Origin: Enemella evansiae
GTDB taxonomy: Bacteria > Pseudomonadota > Alphaproteobacteria > Rhodobacterales > Rhodobacteraceae
Assembly: GCA_017255395.1 (NCBI GenBank)
Contig: JAFKDC010000021.1
Coordinates: 52,510 to 116,509, forward strand
Length of the DNA stretch: 64,000 nt
Direction of reading: 5' to 3'
Shown piece by piece: positions 20,239 to 28,865 of this stretch; the first letter of the stretch is position 1, and each line of letters begins with the position of its first letter. Under the pieces are notes generated by a model that made no database searches, was not told the origin of the DNA, and was given only the letters and a program-made list of their open reading frames with translations. Made by a program: the position numbers and the translations under genes.

Positions 20239-21688
20239 GACCGGTGCGATCCTGCTGGCCCTGCTGACGGCGGGGCCCGCTCTGGCGCAGGATGCGCCTG
20301 TGGCCGACAGCGCCACGCCCCCGTCGGTCGAGACCGCCCCGCTGGACGCGCCGAACCCCGGCGCCGCAGGGCTCTTGCCGCCCTCGGTGACGGGGTTGCC
20401 CGCCAGCCTGTGGCGCTCCTCGGACCCGGCGGTTCTGTCGACGCTGATTGCCGCGCTGGACCTTTCGGTGCCGATGCTGCGGGAACAGATGCGCACGCTG
20501 ATGCTGGCCGAGGCGGACCCGCCCGCGGGCGACGCCGACCTTGCGCATCTGACCGGGCGGCTGGGCTGGCTGGTGGACAGCGGCGCCGTCGAAGAGGCCC
20601 GCGCCCTGCTGGACCTGACCGGCGTGGACGATCCCCGACTGTTCCGCCATTGGGCCGACCTCGGGTTGCTGCTGGGCCGGTCGGAACCGGTTTGCCAGAC
20701 GCTCGAACGCAACCCGACGCTCAGCGACGACATGTCCCTGCGCATCTTCTGCACCGCCCGGGGCGGCGACTGGACCCGCGCCGCCCTGCTCTTGCGCACC
20801 GGCGAGACGCTTGGCGAATTGCGCGGACGGCAGGCGGAACTGCTGACCCGGTTCCTTGATCCCGAACTGGCAGAGGGCGAGCTCTTGCCGCCGGTGCGGC
20901 CCTCGCCGCTGGAATTCCGGCTGTTCGAGGCGCTGGGGGAGCCGCTGCCCACGGCCCCGCTGCCCCTGCCCTTCGCGGTGCTGGACCTGTCCGGCGACAA
21001 CGGCTGGCGCGACCAGATCCAGGCGGCGGAGCGGCTGGCGCGGGCGGGCAGCCTGCCGCCGAACCGCCTGCTGGGCATCTACTCGCTGCGCGAACCCGCC
21101 GCCTCGGGCGGGTTGTGGGACCGGGTCGAGGCCCTGCAGGCCTTCGAGCGGGCATTGGAGCGCGGGGCGCCGGATACCGTGGGCCTGACCCTGCGACAGG
21201 TCTGGCCGCAGATGGCCAGCGCCGGGCTGCTGGTGCCCTTCTCGCAGCTCTTCGCCGCGCCGCTGGCGGCGGTCGAGGGGCTCGACCCGGCGGCGGCACG
21301 GCTGGCGGCGCGGGCCGCCTTCCTCTCGCCCGCCTACGAGGAGCTTGCGCCGGGCCTGACCCTCAATAGCCCCGAGATCGCCTTCCTGAGCGCCATTGCC
21401 CGTGGCGATGCGCCCGCCGCGCCGCTGCCGGACCTGCCCCATGCGGAGGCGGTCGCCGCGGGCTTTGGCGAGGCCGCGCCGCCGCCGGTCCTGACAGAGC
21501 AACTGGCGCAGGGCCGCCTGGGCGAGGTGATCCTGCGCGCCATGGCGCTGTTCGCCAGCGGCGCGGCGGGCAACGGCGGCGACCTGACCGATGCGCTTGC
21601 CACCCTGCGCGCGGTGGGGCTGGAAGACACGGCCCGCCGCGCCGCGCTGGAACTGGTGCTGCTTGACGCGGAACGGGCGCGGCGATGA
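20228..21688 (+). CDS. Exported protein of unknown function upstream of xerD
   Basis: This 486-residue protein has a signal peptide (MRTETGAILLALLTAG, cut near ALAQ). A long Leu/Ala/Glu-rich, helical body follows, suggestive of an alpha-solenoid or TPR-like fold, with phrases such as RLGWLVDSGAVEEARALLDL. No catalytic motif was found. It overlaps the small membrane protein upstream by 11 bases and the xerD start downstream by four (ATGA), so the three genes form one translational unit. The function is unknown. Confidence 0.75.
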   Translation: MRTETGAILLALLTAGPALAQDAPVADSATPPSVETAPLDAPNPGAAGLLPPSVTGLPASLWRSSDPAVLSTLIAALDLSVPMLREQMRTLMLAEADPPAGDADLAHLTGRLGWLVDSGAVEEARALLDLTGVDDPRLFRHWADLGLLLGRSEPVCQTLERNPTLSDDMSLRIFCTARGGDWTRAALLLRTGETLGELRGRQAELLTRFLDPELAEGELLPPVRPSPLEFRLFEALGEPLPTAPLPLPFAVLDLSGDNGWRDQIQAAERLARAGSLPPNRLLGIYSLREPAASGGLWDRVEALQAFERALERGAPDTVGLTLRQVWPQMASAGLLVPFSQLFAAPLAAVEGLDPAAARLAARAAFLSPAYEELAPGLTLNSPEIAFLSAIARGDAPAAPLPDLPHAEAVAAGFGEAAPPPVLTEQLAQGRLGEVILRAMALFASGAAGNGGDLTDALATLRAVGLEDTARRAALELVLLDAERARR

Positions 21689-22614
21689 GCACCGCCCAGT
21701 GGATTCCCCGCTTTCTCGAAGCCATGGCGGCCGAGCGCGGCGCGGCGGGCAATACGCTGGCCGCCTACGAGCGCGACCTGACCCATGCCGCCGACTGGCT
21801 GGGCGATCAGGGCCGCGACTTCGGCGACGCGATGCAGGACGACGTCGAGGCCTACCTGGTGCACTGCGACCGGCAGGGGCTGTCGCGGGCCACGCGGGCG
21901 CGGCGGCTGTCGGCGATCAAGCAGCTGTACCGCTTCGCCTTCGAAGAGGGCCTGCGCGAAGACAACCCCGCGGTGCAGATCTCCGGACCGGGACGCGACA
22001 AGCGCCTGCCCAAGACCTTGTCGGTCGAGGAGGTCGACCGCCTGCTCGACGCGGGCGCGGCGCATGGCCGGACAGCGGCCGACCGCAGCCGCAACGCCTG
22101 CCTGATGCAGCTGCTTTACGCCACCGGCATGCGGGTCACGGAACTGGTGTCGCTGCCGGTCTCCTCGGCCCGGGGCGATCCGCGCATGCTGCTGATCCGC
22201 GGCAAGGGCGGCAAGGAGCGCATGGTGCCGCTGTCGCCGCCGGCCCGCGCGGCGCTGGCCGACTGGCTGGTTCAGCGCGAAGCGGGCGAAGAGGCCAAGC
22301 AAGCAGCGGGCAAACCGCTGTCGGCCTTCCTGTTCCCCTCGCGCGGCAAGGCCGGGCACCTGACGCGCCATGCCTTCTACATGGCGATCAAGGACTTCGC
22401 GGTGGAGGCCGGGGTCAGCCCGGCCAAGGTGACGCCGCATACGCTGCGCCATGCCTTCGCGACCCATCTTCTGGCCAATGGCGCCGACCTGCGGGCGATC
22501 CAGACCCTGCTGGGCCATGCGGATGTGGCGACAACCGAGATCTACACCCATGTCCTGGAAGAGCGGTTGCGGGCGCTGGTGCTGGATCACCACCCGCTTG
22601 CCCGCGACGGCTGA
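21685..22614 (+). CDS. xerD: Site-specific tyrosine recombinase XerD
   Basis: XerD acts with XerC at dif to resolve chromosome dimers. The 309-residue protein has the N-terminal SAM-like core-binding domain (about 5-88, TLAAYERDL). The catalytic domain has Arg150 (ATGMRVTEL), Lys174 (RGKGGKER), His252 and Arg255 (HTLRHAFATHLL), His278 (LLGHADVATTEIYTH) and nucleophile Tyr287. All catalytic residues are present. No phage or integron genes adjoin it, and the length fits the housekeeping enzyme rather than an integrase. XerC versus XerD is assigned by overall resemblance. Confidence 0.9.
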   Translation: MSTAQWIPRFLEAMAAERGAAGNTLAAYERDLTHAADWLGDQGRDFGDAMQDDVEAYLVHCDRQGLSRATRARRLSAIKQLYRFAFEEGLREDNPAVQISGPGRDKRLPKTLSVEEVDRLLDAGAAHGRTAADRSRNACLMQLLYATGMRVTELVSLPVSSARGDPRMLLIRGKGGKERMVPLSPPARAALADWLVQREAGEEAKQAAGKPLSAFLFPSRGKAGHLTRHAFYMAIKDFAVEAGVSPAKVTPHTLRHAFATHLLANGADLRAIQTLLGHADVATTEIYTHVLEERLRALVLDHHPLARDG

Positions 22615-22688
22615 GAACGGTTTCGCCTCGCGGCGCGCGGGCGGTCTTGGCGCAGGTCGGTCCTCCCTGGCGGCGCCCGGACTTCGGG

Positions 22689-22750
22689 GCGGGGCTCTGC
22701 CCGCGTTGCTGCGGGCCTGCCCCGGGGTATTTGGAAGACCGAAGAAGCAG
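22689..22750 (+). repeat. Dispersed GC-rich intergenic element, copy 2 (diverged)
   Basis: GGCGGGGCTCTGCCCGC-type hairpin sequence is followed by CCCCGGGGTATTTGGAAGACC and GAAGAAGCAG. It shares the architecture of 11391-11434 and 51001-51050: a GC-rich palindrome, then a GTATTT/GATATTT block, then an AAGAAG tail. It lies between xerD and the CorB-like gene. Confidence 0.55.
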
Positions 22751-22892
22751 GGCCTGCGTCGGGGCAGCGGGCCGCGGTCTGACGGGAAGTTTGGGCCGCC
22801 GGGCTTGAACCAGCCCGGGCGGCGCCCCATAACCCCTGCGATGAGGCCGGAGAGACGCTGGCCGCACCGCATTTAAGGAAAAGACCCGATCC

Positions 22893-24221
22893 ATGGAAAC
22901 GGCTGGCAGCCTTCTCGATTCATCCTTCTGGTTCACCTCCGGGGCGATCCTGGCGCTGATCATGCTTTCGGCCTTCTTCTCGGGGTCCGAGACGGCGCTG
23001 ACCGCCGCCTCGCGCGGGAAGCTGCGGGCGGCCTCTGACAAAGGGTCGAGCGGCGCCGAGAAGGCGCTGAAGATCACCGAGGACAACGAGCGCCTGATCG
23101 GGTCGGTGCTTCTGGGCAACAACATGGTGAACATCCTCGCCACCTCGCTGGCGACGGCCCTCTTCACCCGGCTTTTCGGCGAAAGCGGCGTGGCGCTGGC
23201 GACGCTGTTCATGACCTTCCTCGTGCTGATCTTCGCCGAGGTGTTGCCGAAGACTTATGCGATCACCAATCCCGAAACCGCCGCCTCGCGCGTGGCGACG
23301 CCGATCGCGGTGGTGGTGCGGGTTTTCGCCCCGGTGGTCTCTGCCGTGCGGTTGCTGGTGCGCGGCGTGCTGCGCATCTTCGGCGTGCGGGCCGATCCGG
23401 ACAGCCAGATCCTTGCCGTCCGCGAGGAAATCGCCGGGGCGCTACAGCTTGGCCACTCCGAGGGTGTCGTCCAGAAGGAGGACCGCGACCGCATCCTTGG
23501 CGCGCTGGACCTTGGCGACCGGACGGTGGAAGAGGTCATGCTGCACCGCTCGAAGATCGAGATGATCGACGCCGACGCACGCCCGCAGGAGATCCTCGAG
23601 CAATGCCTTGAGAGCAGCCACACCCGCCTGCCGGTCTACCAGGGCGACCCCGAGAACATCATCGGCGTGCTGCATTCCCGGGACCTGCTGCGCGCCATGT
23701 ACCGGCTGGTGGACGAAGAGCGCCCGATGGCCGGCGTCATCAAGGACTTCAAGGTGACCGACGTCGCCATGAAGCCCTATTTCGTGCCCGACACGACCTC
23801 TCTGGACGAGCAGATGCGCCAGTTCCTGCGGCGCCGCACGCATTTCGCGCTGGTGGTGGACGAATACGGGTCGCTGAAGGGGCTGATCACGCTGGAGGAC
23901 ATCCTCGAAGAAATCGTGGGCGAGATCACCGACGAGTTCGACCCGGATGCCGAGCACCCGATCCGCAAGGCCGAGGACGGCAACTACCTGATCGACGGCG
24001 CCATGACGATCCGCGACTTCAACCGGGCAACCGACTGGACACTGCCGGACGACGAGGCCAACACCGTGGCGGGGCTGGTGATCTTCGAAAGCCAGATGAT
24101 CCCGGCGGTCGGACAGGTCTTCAACTTCCACGGCTTCCGCTTCGAGGTGCTAACGCGCGAGAACAACCGCATCACCCGGCTGAAGATCCGCCCGCTGGAC
24201 CCAGACGGCGGCTCTGCCTGA
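22893..24221 (+). CDS. CNNM/CorB-type transporter (HlyC/CorC family) with CBS pair
   Basis: This 442-residue inner-membrane protein has an N-terminal DUF21/CNNM domain (about 10-190) with several hydrophobic helices and the motif SAFFSGSETALTAASR. VLPKTYAITNPE follows, then two CBS domains (about 205-330). The C-terminal CorC_HlyC domain (about 345-435) includes GAMTIRDFN and DEANTVAGLV. Family members transport or regulate magnesium; older annotation calls them hemolysins, which is misleading. It stands alone between xerD and a convergent histidine kinase gene. Confidence 0.9.
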   Translation: METAGSLLDSSFWFTSGAILALIMLSAFFSGSETALTAASRGKLRAASDKGSSGAEKALKITEDNERLIGSVLLGNNMVNILATSLATALFTRLFGESGVALATLFMTFLVLIFAEVLPKTYAITNPETAASRVATPIAVVVRVFAPVVSAVRLLVRGVLRIFGVRADPDSQILAVREEIAGALQLGHSEGVVQKEDRDRILGALDLGDRTVEEVMLHRSKIEMIDADARPQEILEQCLESSHTRLPVYQGDPENIIGVLHSRDLLRAMYRLVDEERPMAGVIKDFKVTDVAMKPYFVPDTTSLDEQMRQFLRRRTHFALVVDEYGSLKGLITLEDILEEIVGEITDEFDPDAEHPIRKAEDGNYLIDGAMTIRDFNRATDWTLPDDEANTVAGLVIFESQMIPAVGQVFNFHGFRFEVLTRENNRITRLKIRPLDPDGGSA

Positions 24222-24264
24222 GCGCGGGTGCAGCGCCGGGGCCGACGTGTCCCGGCACGGCCCG

Positions 24265-25377
24265 TCAGGCCGCGACCCCCTCGCGCAGCGCGGGTGGCGG
24301 CACCACCAGATGCAGCCGGTAACCCGTGTCCGCCGCCGCAAGCGTCAGCAGCCCGCCGACCTGCTCTGCGGCGGCATGCATGAGCCGCTTGCCGATCCCG
24401 GCGCCCGCCTCCGCCGCCTCCGCGACCCCGTCGCCCCGGCCATTGTCTTCGCAGAACAGCTCCAGCCCCTGCGGCCCGTCGTCCAGACGGATTGTCACCC
24501 GGCCCGCCTGAGTTCCCGCGAAGGCGTGCTTGAACGAGTTGGCGGCGAATTCGCTGATCACAACCGCAAGGGCCGAGGCCACGTCGGGCGCGATCTGCAC
24601 CGGCGCCAGATCCTCGACTAGCGTCACCGCCTCGGGCGCCTGGCTGCGCAACAGCGCCACGACCCGGCCAAGATAGGTATCGGCGGGGATCTCGGAGCGC
24701 AGCTCCGACTGGTATAGCGCCGAGTGGAGTTCCGCCACCGCCGTCACCCGCCGGGCCACTGCGTCCAGCATCTCTTTGGTTTCCGCCTCGCGGGCGCGGG
24801 CGCGATAGAGGCGCACCAGCGACGACACGGTCTGCAGAGAGTTCTTCACCCGGTGGTCGATCTCGTCACGCAGGATCTCTTCGTTCCGCAGCGCCCGGCG
24901 CAGATCCAGCTGGCGCATGACCTGATCGGCCATGACCTGCAGGGTACGGCGCTGAAGCTCTGTCAGGCGGCGCGGCTTGGTGTCCAGCACGCAGAGCGTG
25001 CCCAGCCGGTGCCCCGAGGCAGACTTCAGCACGGCCCCGGCATAGAAGCGCATGTCCGACAGCTCTCCGCAGCAAAGCGGGTTGCCCACGGTCCGCGCGT
25101 CGTCCAGCGTATCGGGGATCTCGAACAGGGCGTCTGCCTGTATCGCATGGGCGCAGATCGACTGGCCCAGCGGCGTCTGCGGACTGTCCATGCCGACGCG
25201 GGCCTTGAACCATTGCCGGTCCCCGTCGACGAGGCTGATCAGGGCGACCGGCATGTCGAGAAGCTGCGCGACAAGGTTGACCACCTCGTCGAACTCGGGC
25301 TCCGGCGCGCTGTCGAGGATCTCGTAGTCGCGCAGCGCGGTCAGACGCGCCGTTTCCGTTTTGGACAGGTCGGTCAC
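24265..25377 (-). CDS. GAF-domain sensor histidine kinase (HisKA_2 type)
   Basis: This 370-residue protein has no membrane segment and is probably cytoplasmic. A GAF domain at about 25-160 contains SICAHAIQ and the GTLCVLD motif. A HisKA_2 dimerisation domain has phospho-accepting His175 in DEIDHRVKNSLQ. The ATPase domain at about 260-365 has EFAANSFKHAF and EDNGRGDG. Kinases of this group often work in general-stress or light/redox signalling. Start GTG 25377 follows GAGGGG. No cognate regulator is adjacent; the receiver-only protein at 28291-28677 is a conceivable partner, as inference only. Confidence 0.9.
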   Translation of the reverse strand: MTDLSKTETARLTALRDYEILDSAPEPEFDEVVNLVAQLLDMPVALISLVDGDRQWFKARVGMDSPQTPLGQSICAHAIQADALFEIPDTLDDARTVGNPLCCGELSDMRFYAGAVLKSASGHRLGTLCVLDTKPRRLTELQRRTLQVMADQVMRQLDLRRALRNEEILRDEIDHRVKNSLQTVSSLVRLYRARAREAETKEMLDAVARRVTAVAELHSALYQSELRSEIPADTYLGRVVALLRSQAPEAVTLVEDLAPVQIAPDVASALAVVISEFAANSFKHAFAGTQAGRVTIRLDDGPQGLELFCEDNGRGDGVAEAAEAGAGIGKRLMHAAAEQVGGLLTLAAADTGYRLHLVVPPPALREGVAA

Positions 25378-25519
25378 ACGGCACCCCTCAATCTTCCCAA
25401 GGCGGGCACCCTAACGGCTTCGAACCGGAAATCAAGCGATCCCGCCACGCGCGGCGTCCATCCGCCAGTGGCATTGGCGATCCACCAGAACCGCTGTCGA
25501 AAACCGGGCCGTTGCCCCC

Positions 25520-25762
25520 TTAGCCGTTGCAGGCGCAGCCCGGGCCAACACGGCAGGACTTGCTGGTCGAGATACAGGAATTGCCGCAGGCCTTGCCCTT
25601 GCGGCAGGTCTTGCAGCACCCTTGGTAAAAGGCGGGACCGTTCATCAGGTTCTGCATCCGGAACTCAAAGCTGACCGGATCGACCGGCGGCTCTGGTGCC
25701 GTCACCCCCTTGGCCTGGGCCGCCCCCGCAAGCATGGCCAGACATAAAACGATCCACCGCAT
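25520..25762 (-). CDS. Small Cys-rich exported protein
   Basis: The product has 80 residues. A signal peptide (MRWIVLCLAMLAGAAQAKG) is followed by a short linker and a compact Cys cluster: GCCKTCRKGKACGNSC and SCRVGPGCAC. That is ten Cys in about 32 residues, suggesting a disulfide-knotted or metal-binding periplasmic protein. ATG 25762 is clearly the start: GGAGG (complement of 25770-25774) lies 7 nt upstream, whereas the longer ATG at 25777 lacks a site. A CtrA-like box lies 29 bp upstream. KGKACGxSC-like motifs recur in small exported proteins, but the function is unknown. Confidence 0.8.
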   Translation of the reverse strand: MRWIVLCLAMLAGAAQAKGVTAPEPPVDPVSFEFRMQNLMNGPAFYQGCCKTCRKGKACGNSCISTSKSCRVGPGCACNG

Positions 25763-25790
25763 CCCGAATCCTCCCATGGTTCGGGACAGG

Positions 25791-25805
25791 TTAACCTTTC
25801 GTTAA
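25791..25805. promoter_or_regulatory. Full-consensus CtrA-like box
   Basis: TTAA (25791-25794), N7, TTAA (25802-25805) matches TTAA-N7-TTAA exactly, and because of its symmetry matches on both strands. It sits 29 bp upstream of the start of the Cys-rich exported protein on the minus strand. CtrA is the alphaproteobacterial response regulator known to bind this motif. Occupancy is inference. Confidence 0.55.
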
Positions 25806-25839
25806 CCATTTGTGTCGCAGGTCCCCGTGAAAAGAGCGT

Positions 25840-27099
25840 TTACGGGCGCCCCGGCTCGGACGCCGCCCGCACCTTTTCAAGGTCAGGCGGGTAGCGGATG
25901 TCCAGCGCCGCCCGGTCCAGCGCCCTTCCCGCACAGGCACGGGCGGCCTCGGCCACGCGCGGGTCGCGGGCGGCAAAGCACACCTGCCGCAAAGCCACCT
26001 GCACGGTGCGATGCACGTCGACGTCCTCGCCCGCGCAGCGGGCAATCGGATCGAAGCCCGCCTCGAACAGCGTTTCGGGGTCCAGCCTGCGGGCCCAGAT
26101 GCGCGGGTACTGCGGTTCCTCCATGGCGCCGACCCGCGCCGACGACAGGACCCGTGCCATCCGGTTGATGATGTCGATGGCGGTGCCGGGGTCGTTGATC
26201 CCCGGCGACAGGGCCTTGACCGCGACCTCTGCCAGGACCCGGGCGCCGAATGCCGGGTCTTCCTCGAAAGAGCGCAACTCGCTCAGGGGCAGGCAATTGC
26301 GCAACCGCTGCTCGGCGTCCTCCGGCAGGGTCTCGGCGCAGTCGACATAGGCAAGCGGCTCTCCGCGCAGCAGGTACTGCCCGACCTCCGTCACCACGTA
26401 GACGCGGAAATCGGCGGCCTCGGCGGCATCCTGAAGCGCCGTCTGAAAGATCTGCTGAAGATAGCCGCAGCGATCGGCGCGCAGCGGCCATGCGCTTTGC
26501 GGGATCTGCGCCTGCGCATCGTCCAGCGCATGGGCGCCGTGACAGGGCAGATCGGCGGCGCGGGTGACGGCGCGGGCAACCTCTGCCTCGATCTGCGAGG
26601 CGGTGAAGGTCAGGCTGCCAAGCCCCTCCAGATGAACGATCCAGCGGATCAGAGAGACGACCACCATTCCCACGACCAGCAGCGACATGAAGAACAGCAC
26701 CACGATCTCGCGCTCGTCGAAGAGCCCGGCGTGGCGCATGATGATCCCGATCAGCGAGAACAGGTAGGCGCCGAGGAAATTGGCCAGCACGCTTTGCGTG
26801 ACCGTGTCCTCGCGCAGGATCAGGTGGCTGCGCGGCGTCCAGAGATTGGCCGCCGAGATCAGCGCGTTCAGCATGATGGTCAGCGAGAAGGTCGTGACCG
26901 TCAGCATCGAGGTCGCGAGGATGTTCAGGATCGTATCCACAGCCTCGGCGCCCACCCGGCCCTTGAGGTCGAAGGGGATCAGCGGCGCGATCAGCTTCGA
27001 CAGCAGCACCGCCACCACCGCGAGGACGGCAAAAAGCGTGACGCGCACATAGATCCGGCGCGACAATTGGCGCAGCCGCTTGAGAAGGCTGTTCAGCAC
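25840..27099 (-). CDS. DUF2254 family membrane protein
   Basis: This 419-residue protein has an N-terminal membrane half with about four hydrophobic helices: residues 17-42, 55-85, 105-125 and 130-155. The soluble C-terminal half contains the family motif ALSPGINDPGTAIDIINRM at about 295-313. Start GTG 27099 follows AAAGGG; an ATG two bases away is out of frame. The biochemical role of the family is unknown. It stands alone between the Cys-rich protein and a 550-base non-coding stretch. Confidence 0.88.
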   Translation of the reverse strand: MLNSLLKRLRQLSRRIYVRVTLFAVLAVVAVLLSKLIAPLIPFDLKGRVGAEAVDTILNILATSMLTVTTFSLTIMLNALISAANLWTPRSHLILREDTVTQSVLANFLGAYLFSLIGIIMRHAGLFDEREIVVLFFMSLLVVGMVVVSLIRWIVHLEGLGSLTFTASQIEAEVARAVTRAADLPCHGAHALDDAQAQIPQSAWPLRADRCGYLQQIFQTALQDAAEAADFRVYVVTEVGQYLLRGEPLAYVDCAETLPEDAEQRLRNCLPLSELRSFEEDPAFGARVLAEVAVKALSPGINDPGTAIDIINRMARVLSSARVGAMEEPQYPRIWARRLDPETLFEAGFDPIARCAGEDVDVHRTVQVALRQVCFAARDPRVAEAARACAGRALDRAALDIRYPPDLEKVRAASEPGRP

Positions 27100-27651
27100 A
27101 TGGGGCCCTTTCGTTCGTGAGATCGCCCGTCACGGACAGGCGGTTCCTGCCCAACTCTGGCGCGGAAACTTCGGTGAGGGAACAGGAGACTGGGCATGGC
27201 ACTCCTCCGCCTCTGCGTGATCCGTGACGGGGTCGTGCGCTGTTGCGGGCTGTATCCCCAGGCAAAACCTGACTTCTCGGACCTCATGCTGCTCGAACGG
27301 TCGGGCTTCCCCTCCGGTTCCACGGGACACGCGGCGGGCGGCGATCACCCACTGAACGGCGACAGGACCGTGGCCGCGCGTCGGGGCTATCCGATGAACC
27401 CGCACCACGACCTCCTGCAAGGAAACTTTAAAGTCGCAGCTCAACACTATGTTTTGGAATGAAAATAGAACCATCCCCGAGCGACACGGGGACAGCCTGC
27501 AATCCGCGTGCCGGGCATGCAGCACTGACATCGCGCTTTTCGGATGTTGCATCGCAGCATGGCGCGGAATTTTCTTGCGCAGACACAAATCATGCTTGCC
27601 TTGTCACAAAGAGCACTCACACTTTGCGCAACTTTATGATAGGGTGCGCGC
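27100..27651. other. Intergenic region upstream of the MobA-like gene
   Basis: This stretch of 552 bases has no supported gene. It grows AT-richer toward 27420-27650 and probably holds promoters for the divergent genes on each side. A plus-strand open frame at 27196-27462 (88 codons) lacks a ribosome binding site and family features and was not accepted. Confidence 0.5.
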
Positions 27652-28260
27652 ATGCAGGACATAGCCATTCTTCTTCCCGCCGCTGGCGCAAGTTCGCGGA
27701 TGCGCGGACGCGACAAGCTGACCGAACTGGTGGAGGGCACGCCCCTCCTGCGTCGTCAGGCACAGCGCGCAATCGCAACGGGGGCGCATGTCTGCGTCAC
27801 CCTGCCCGATTACGACCATCCCCGGGCAAAAGTGCTGGCCGGGCTTCCCGTACAACTTGTGGCTGTGCCGGACACCGATCAGGGCATGTCCTCGTCGATC
27901 CGGCGCGGTATCGGGATGCTGCCGCGGGGTATTGTCGCCGCAATCATCCTGCCCGCCGACATGCCGGATCTCGACACGGACGATATATCTCTTCTGATCA
28001 ACGGCTTCCGCGCCACCCCTCACCCGATGCTTCAGCAGGCCACATCCGAAGACGGCAAGCCGGGCCACCCGGTTCTGTTTCCGGCCGATTGCTTCATGGC
28101 CCTGCAACAGTTGACCGGGGATCAGGGCGCCCGGGAGGTCCTGAAAGCCAACGAACACCGGGTGCGGCGCGTCGCGTTGTCCGGGGCCAGGGCGCTGACG
28201 GATCTCGACACGCCGGAGGCCTGGGAAGAATGGCAGGCCGCGCGATTCTGTGCACAATAG
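27652..28260 (+). CDS. MobA-like nucleotidyltransferase (molybdenum cofactor type)
   Basis: This 202-residue protein has the NTP_transf_3 fold. ILLPAAGASSRMRGRDKL (about 6-23) is the nucleotide-binding start, followed by LPADMPDLD (metal-binding Asp region) and GHPVLFPA. Closest functional classes are MocA/MobA enzymes, which attach CMP or GMP to molybdopterin, often for aldehyde or CO-type dehydrogenases. No molybdoenzyme gene is nearby, so the cofactor client is unknown. It is transcribed from an AT-rich region. Confidence 0.85.
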   Translation: MQDIAILLPAAGASSRMRGRDKLTELVEGTPLLRRQAQRAIATGAHVCVTLPDYDHPRAKVLAGLPVQLVAVPDTDQGMSSSIRRGIGMLPRGIVAAIILPADMPDLDTDDISLLINGFRATPHPMLQQATSEDGKPGHPVLFPADCFMALQQLTGDQGAREVLKANEHRVRRVALSGARALTDLDTPEAWEEWQAARFCAQ

Positions 28261-28290
28261 CGCGCAAAATCAGATCTTTACAAGATACCT

Positions 28291-28677
28291 CTAATGCAAA
28301 GCGTGAGCGCGCACAGCCCGTTGCACCGCTGGCGCCACGAACTCCCGCTTGGACCAGACCTCTCTGACATTGGCGGCCTGAGCCTTTGCGTACATGAAGG
28401 GTGACGGGAAGTCAGAGACGATAATGACCGGCACCCGGCGCAAGACCCGGTCTTCCGCCAGTTCCGACACGAAATCCACGCCCCGTCCATCCGGCAGGGA
28501 ATTGTCGAGAAACAGGATCGAAACGACCCTTTCGCGAAGCCGCCTGCGCGCCTCGTCCAGGTTTCGGGCGACGACCATCGGCAGCCCGGGGCAGCTTTTC
28601 CCGACGACACGGCGCATCATGTGGCGGTCGAACTCGACGTCGTCGACGATCAGGCAGACAGCTTTCTTATCGGACAT
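28291..28677 (-). CDS. Stand-alone response regulator receiver protein
   Basis: The 128 residues form a single CheY-like receiver domain with no output domain. Acidic pocket residues are Asp12/Asp13 (LIVDDVEF), the phosphorylation site is Asp58 (LFLDNSLPDG), and a conserved Lys lies in EVWSKREF. The start at 28677 has GAGG 6 nt upstream; the longer frame to 28707 adds ten unconvincing residues. Single-domain receivers act in phosphorelays or directly on targets. The cognate kinase is not encoded next to it. Confidence 0.88.
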   Translation of the reverse strand: MSDKKAVCLIVDDVEFDRHMMRRVVGKSCPGLPMVVARNLDEARRRLRERVVSILFLDNSLPDGRGVDFVSELAEDRVLRRVPVIIVSDFPSPFMYAKAQAANVREVWSKREFVAPAVQRAVRAHALH

Positions 28678-28754
28678 GGTGCACCTCACGGTATCCATTG
28701 CCACCATGCGCCAGCTGTTTTTCGGTTCGATTAACGGGCGCCCGCCGAGTCCCT

Positions 28755-28786
28755 AAAATTGAAACGGGGCGACCTGCGCCGCCCCG
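28755..28786 (-). terminator. Rho-independent terminator of the Hint/RTX-like gene
   Basis: On the minus strand a CGGGGCG/CGCCCCG stem (28765-28771 with 28780-28786) is followed by TTTCAATTTT (complement of 28755-28764). It lies about 80 nt beyond the stop codon of the large minus-strand gene. Confidence 0.65.
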
Positions 28787-28865
28787 CTTCCCTGTGTTCC
28801 GTTCCTGCGCGCGAAGGGTCACCGCGTCGCCGGAACGGGCTGCATATTCCGTTCCGGCGCGCCGG

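Noticed and set aside
21685..22614. Phage or integron integrase
   Set aside because: The protein has housekeeping XerD length and motifs, is coupled to non-phage genes, and no attachment site or phage gene is nearby.
27196..27462. 88-codon plus-strand frame in the 27.1-27.65 kb gap
   Set aside because: No ribosome binding site, no recognisable features, and composition unlike neighbouring genes.
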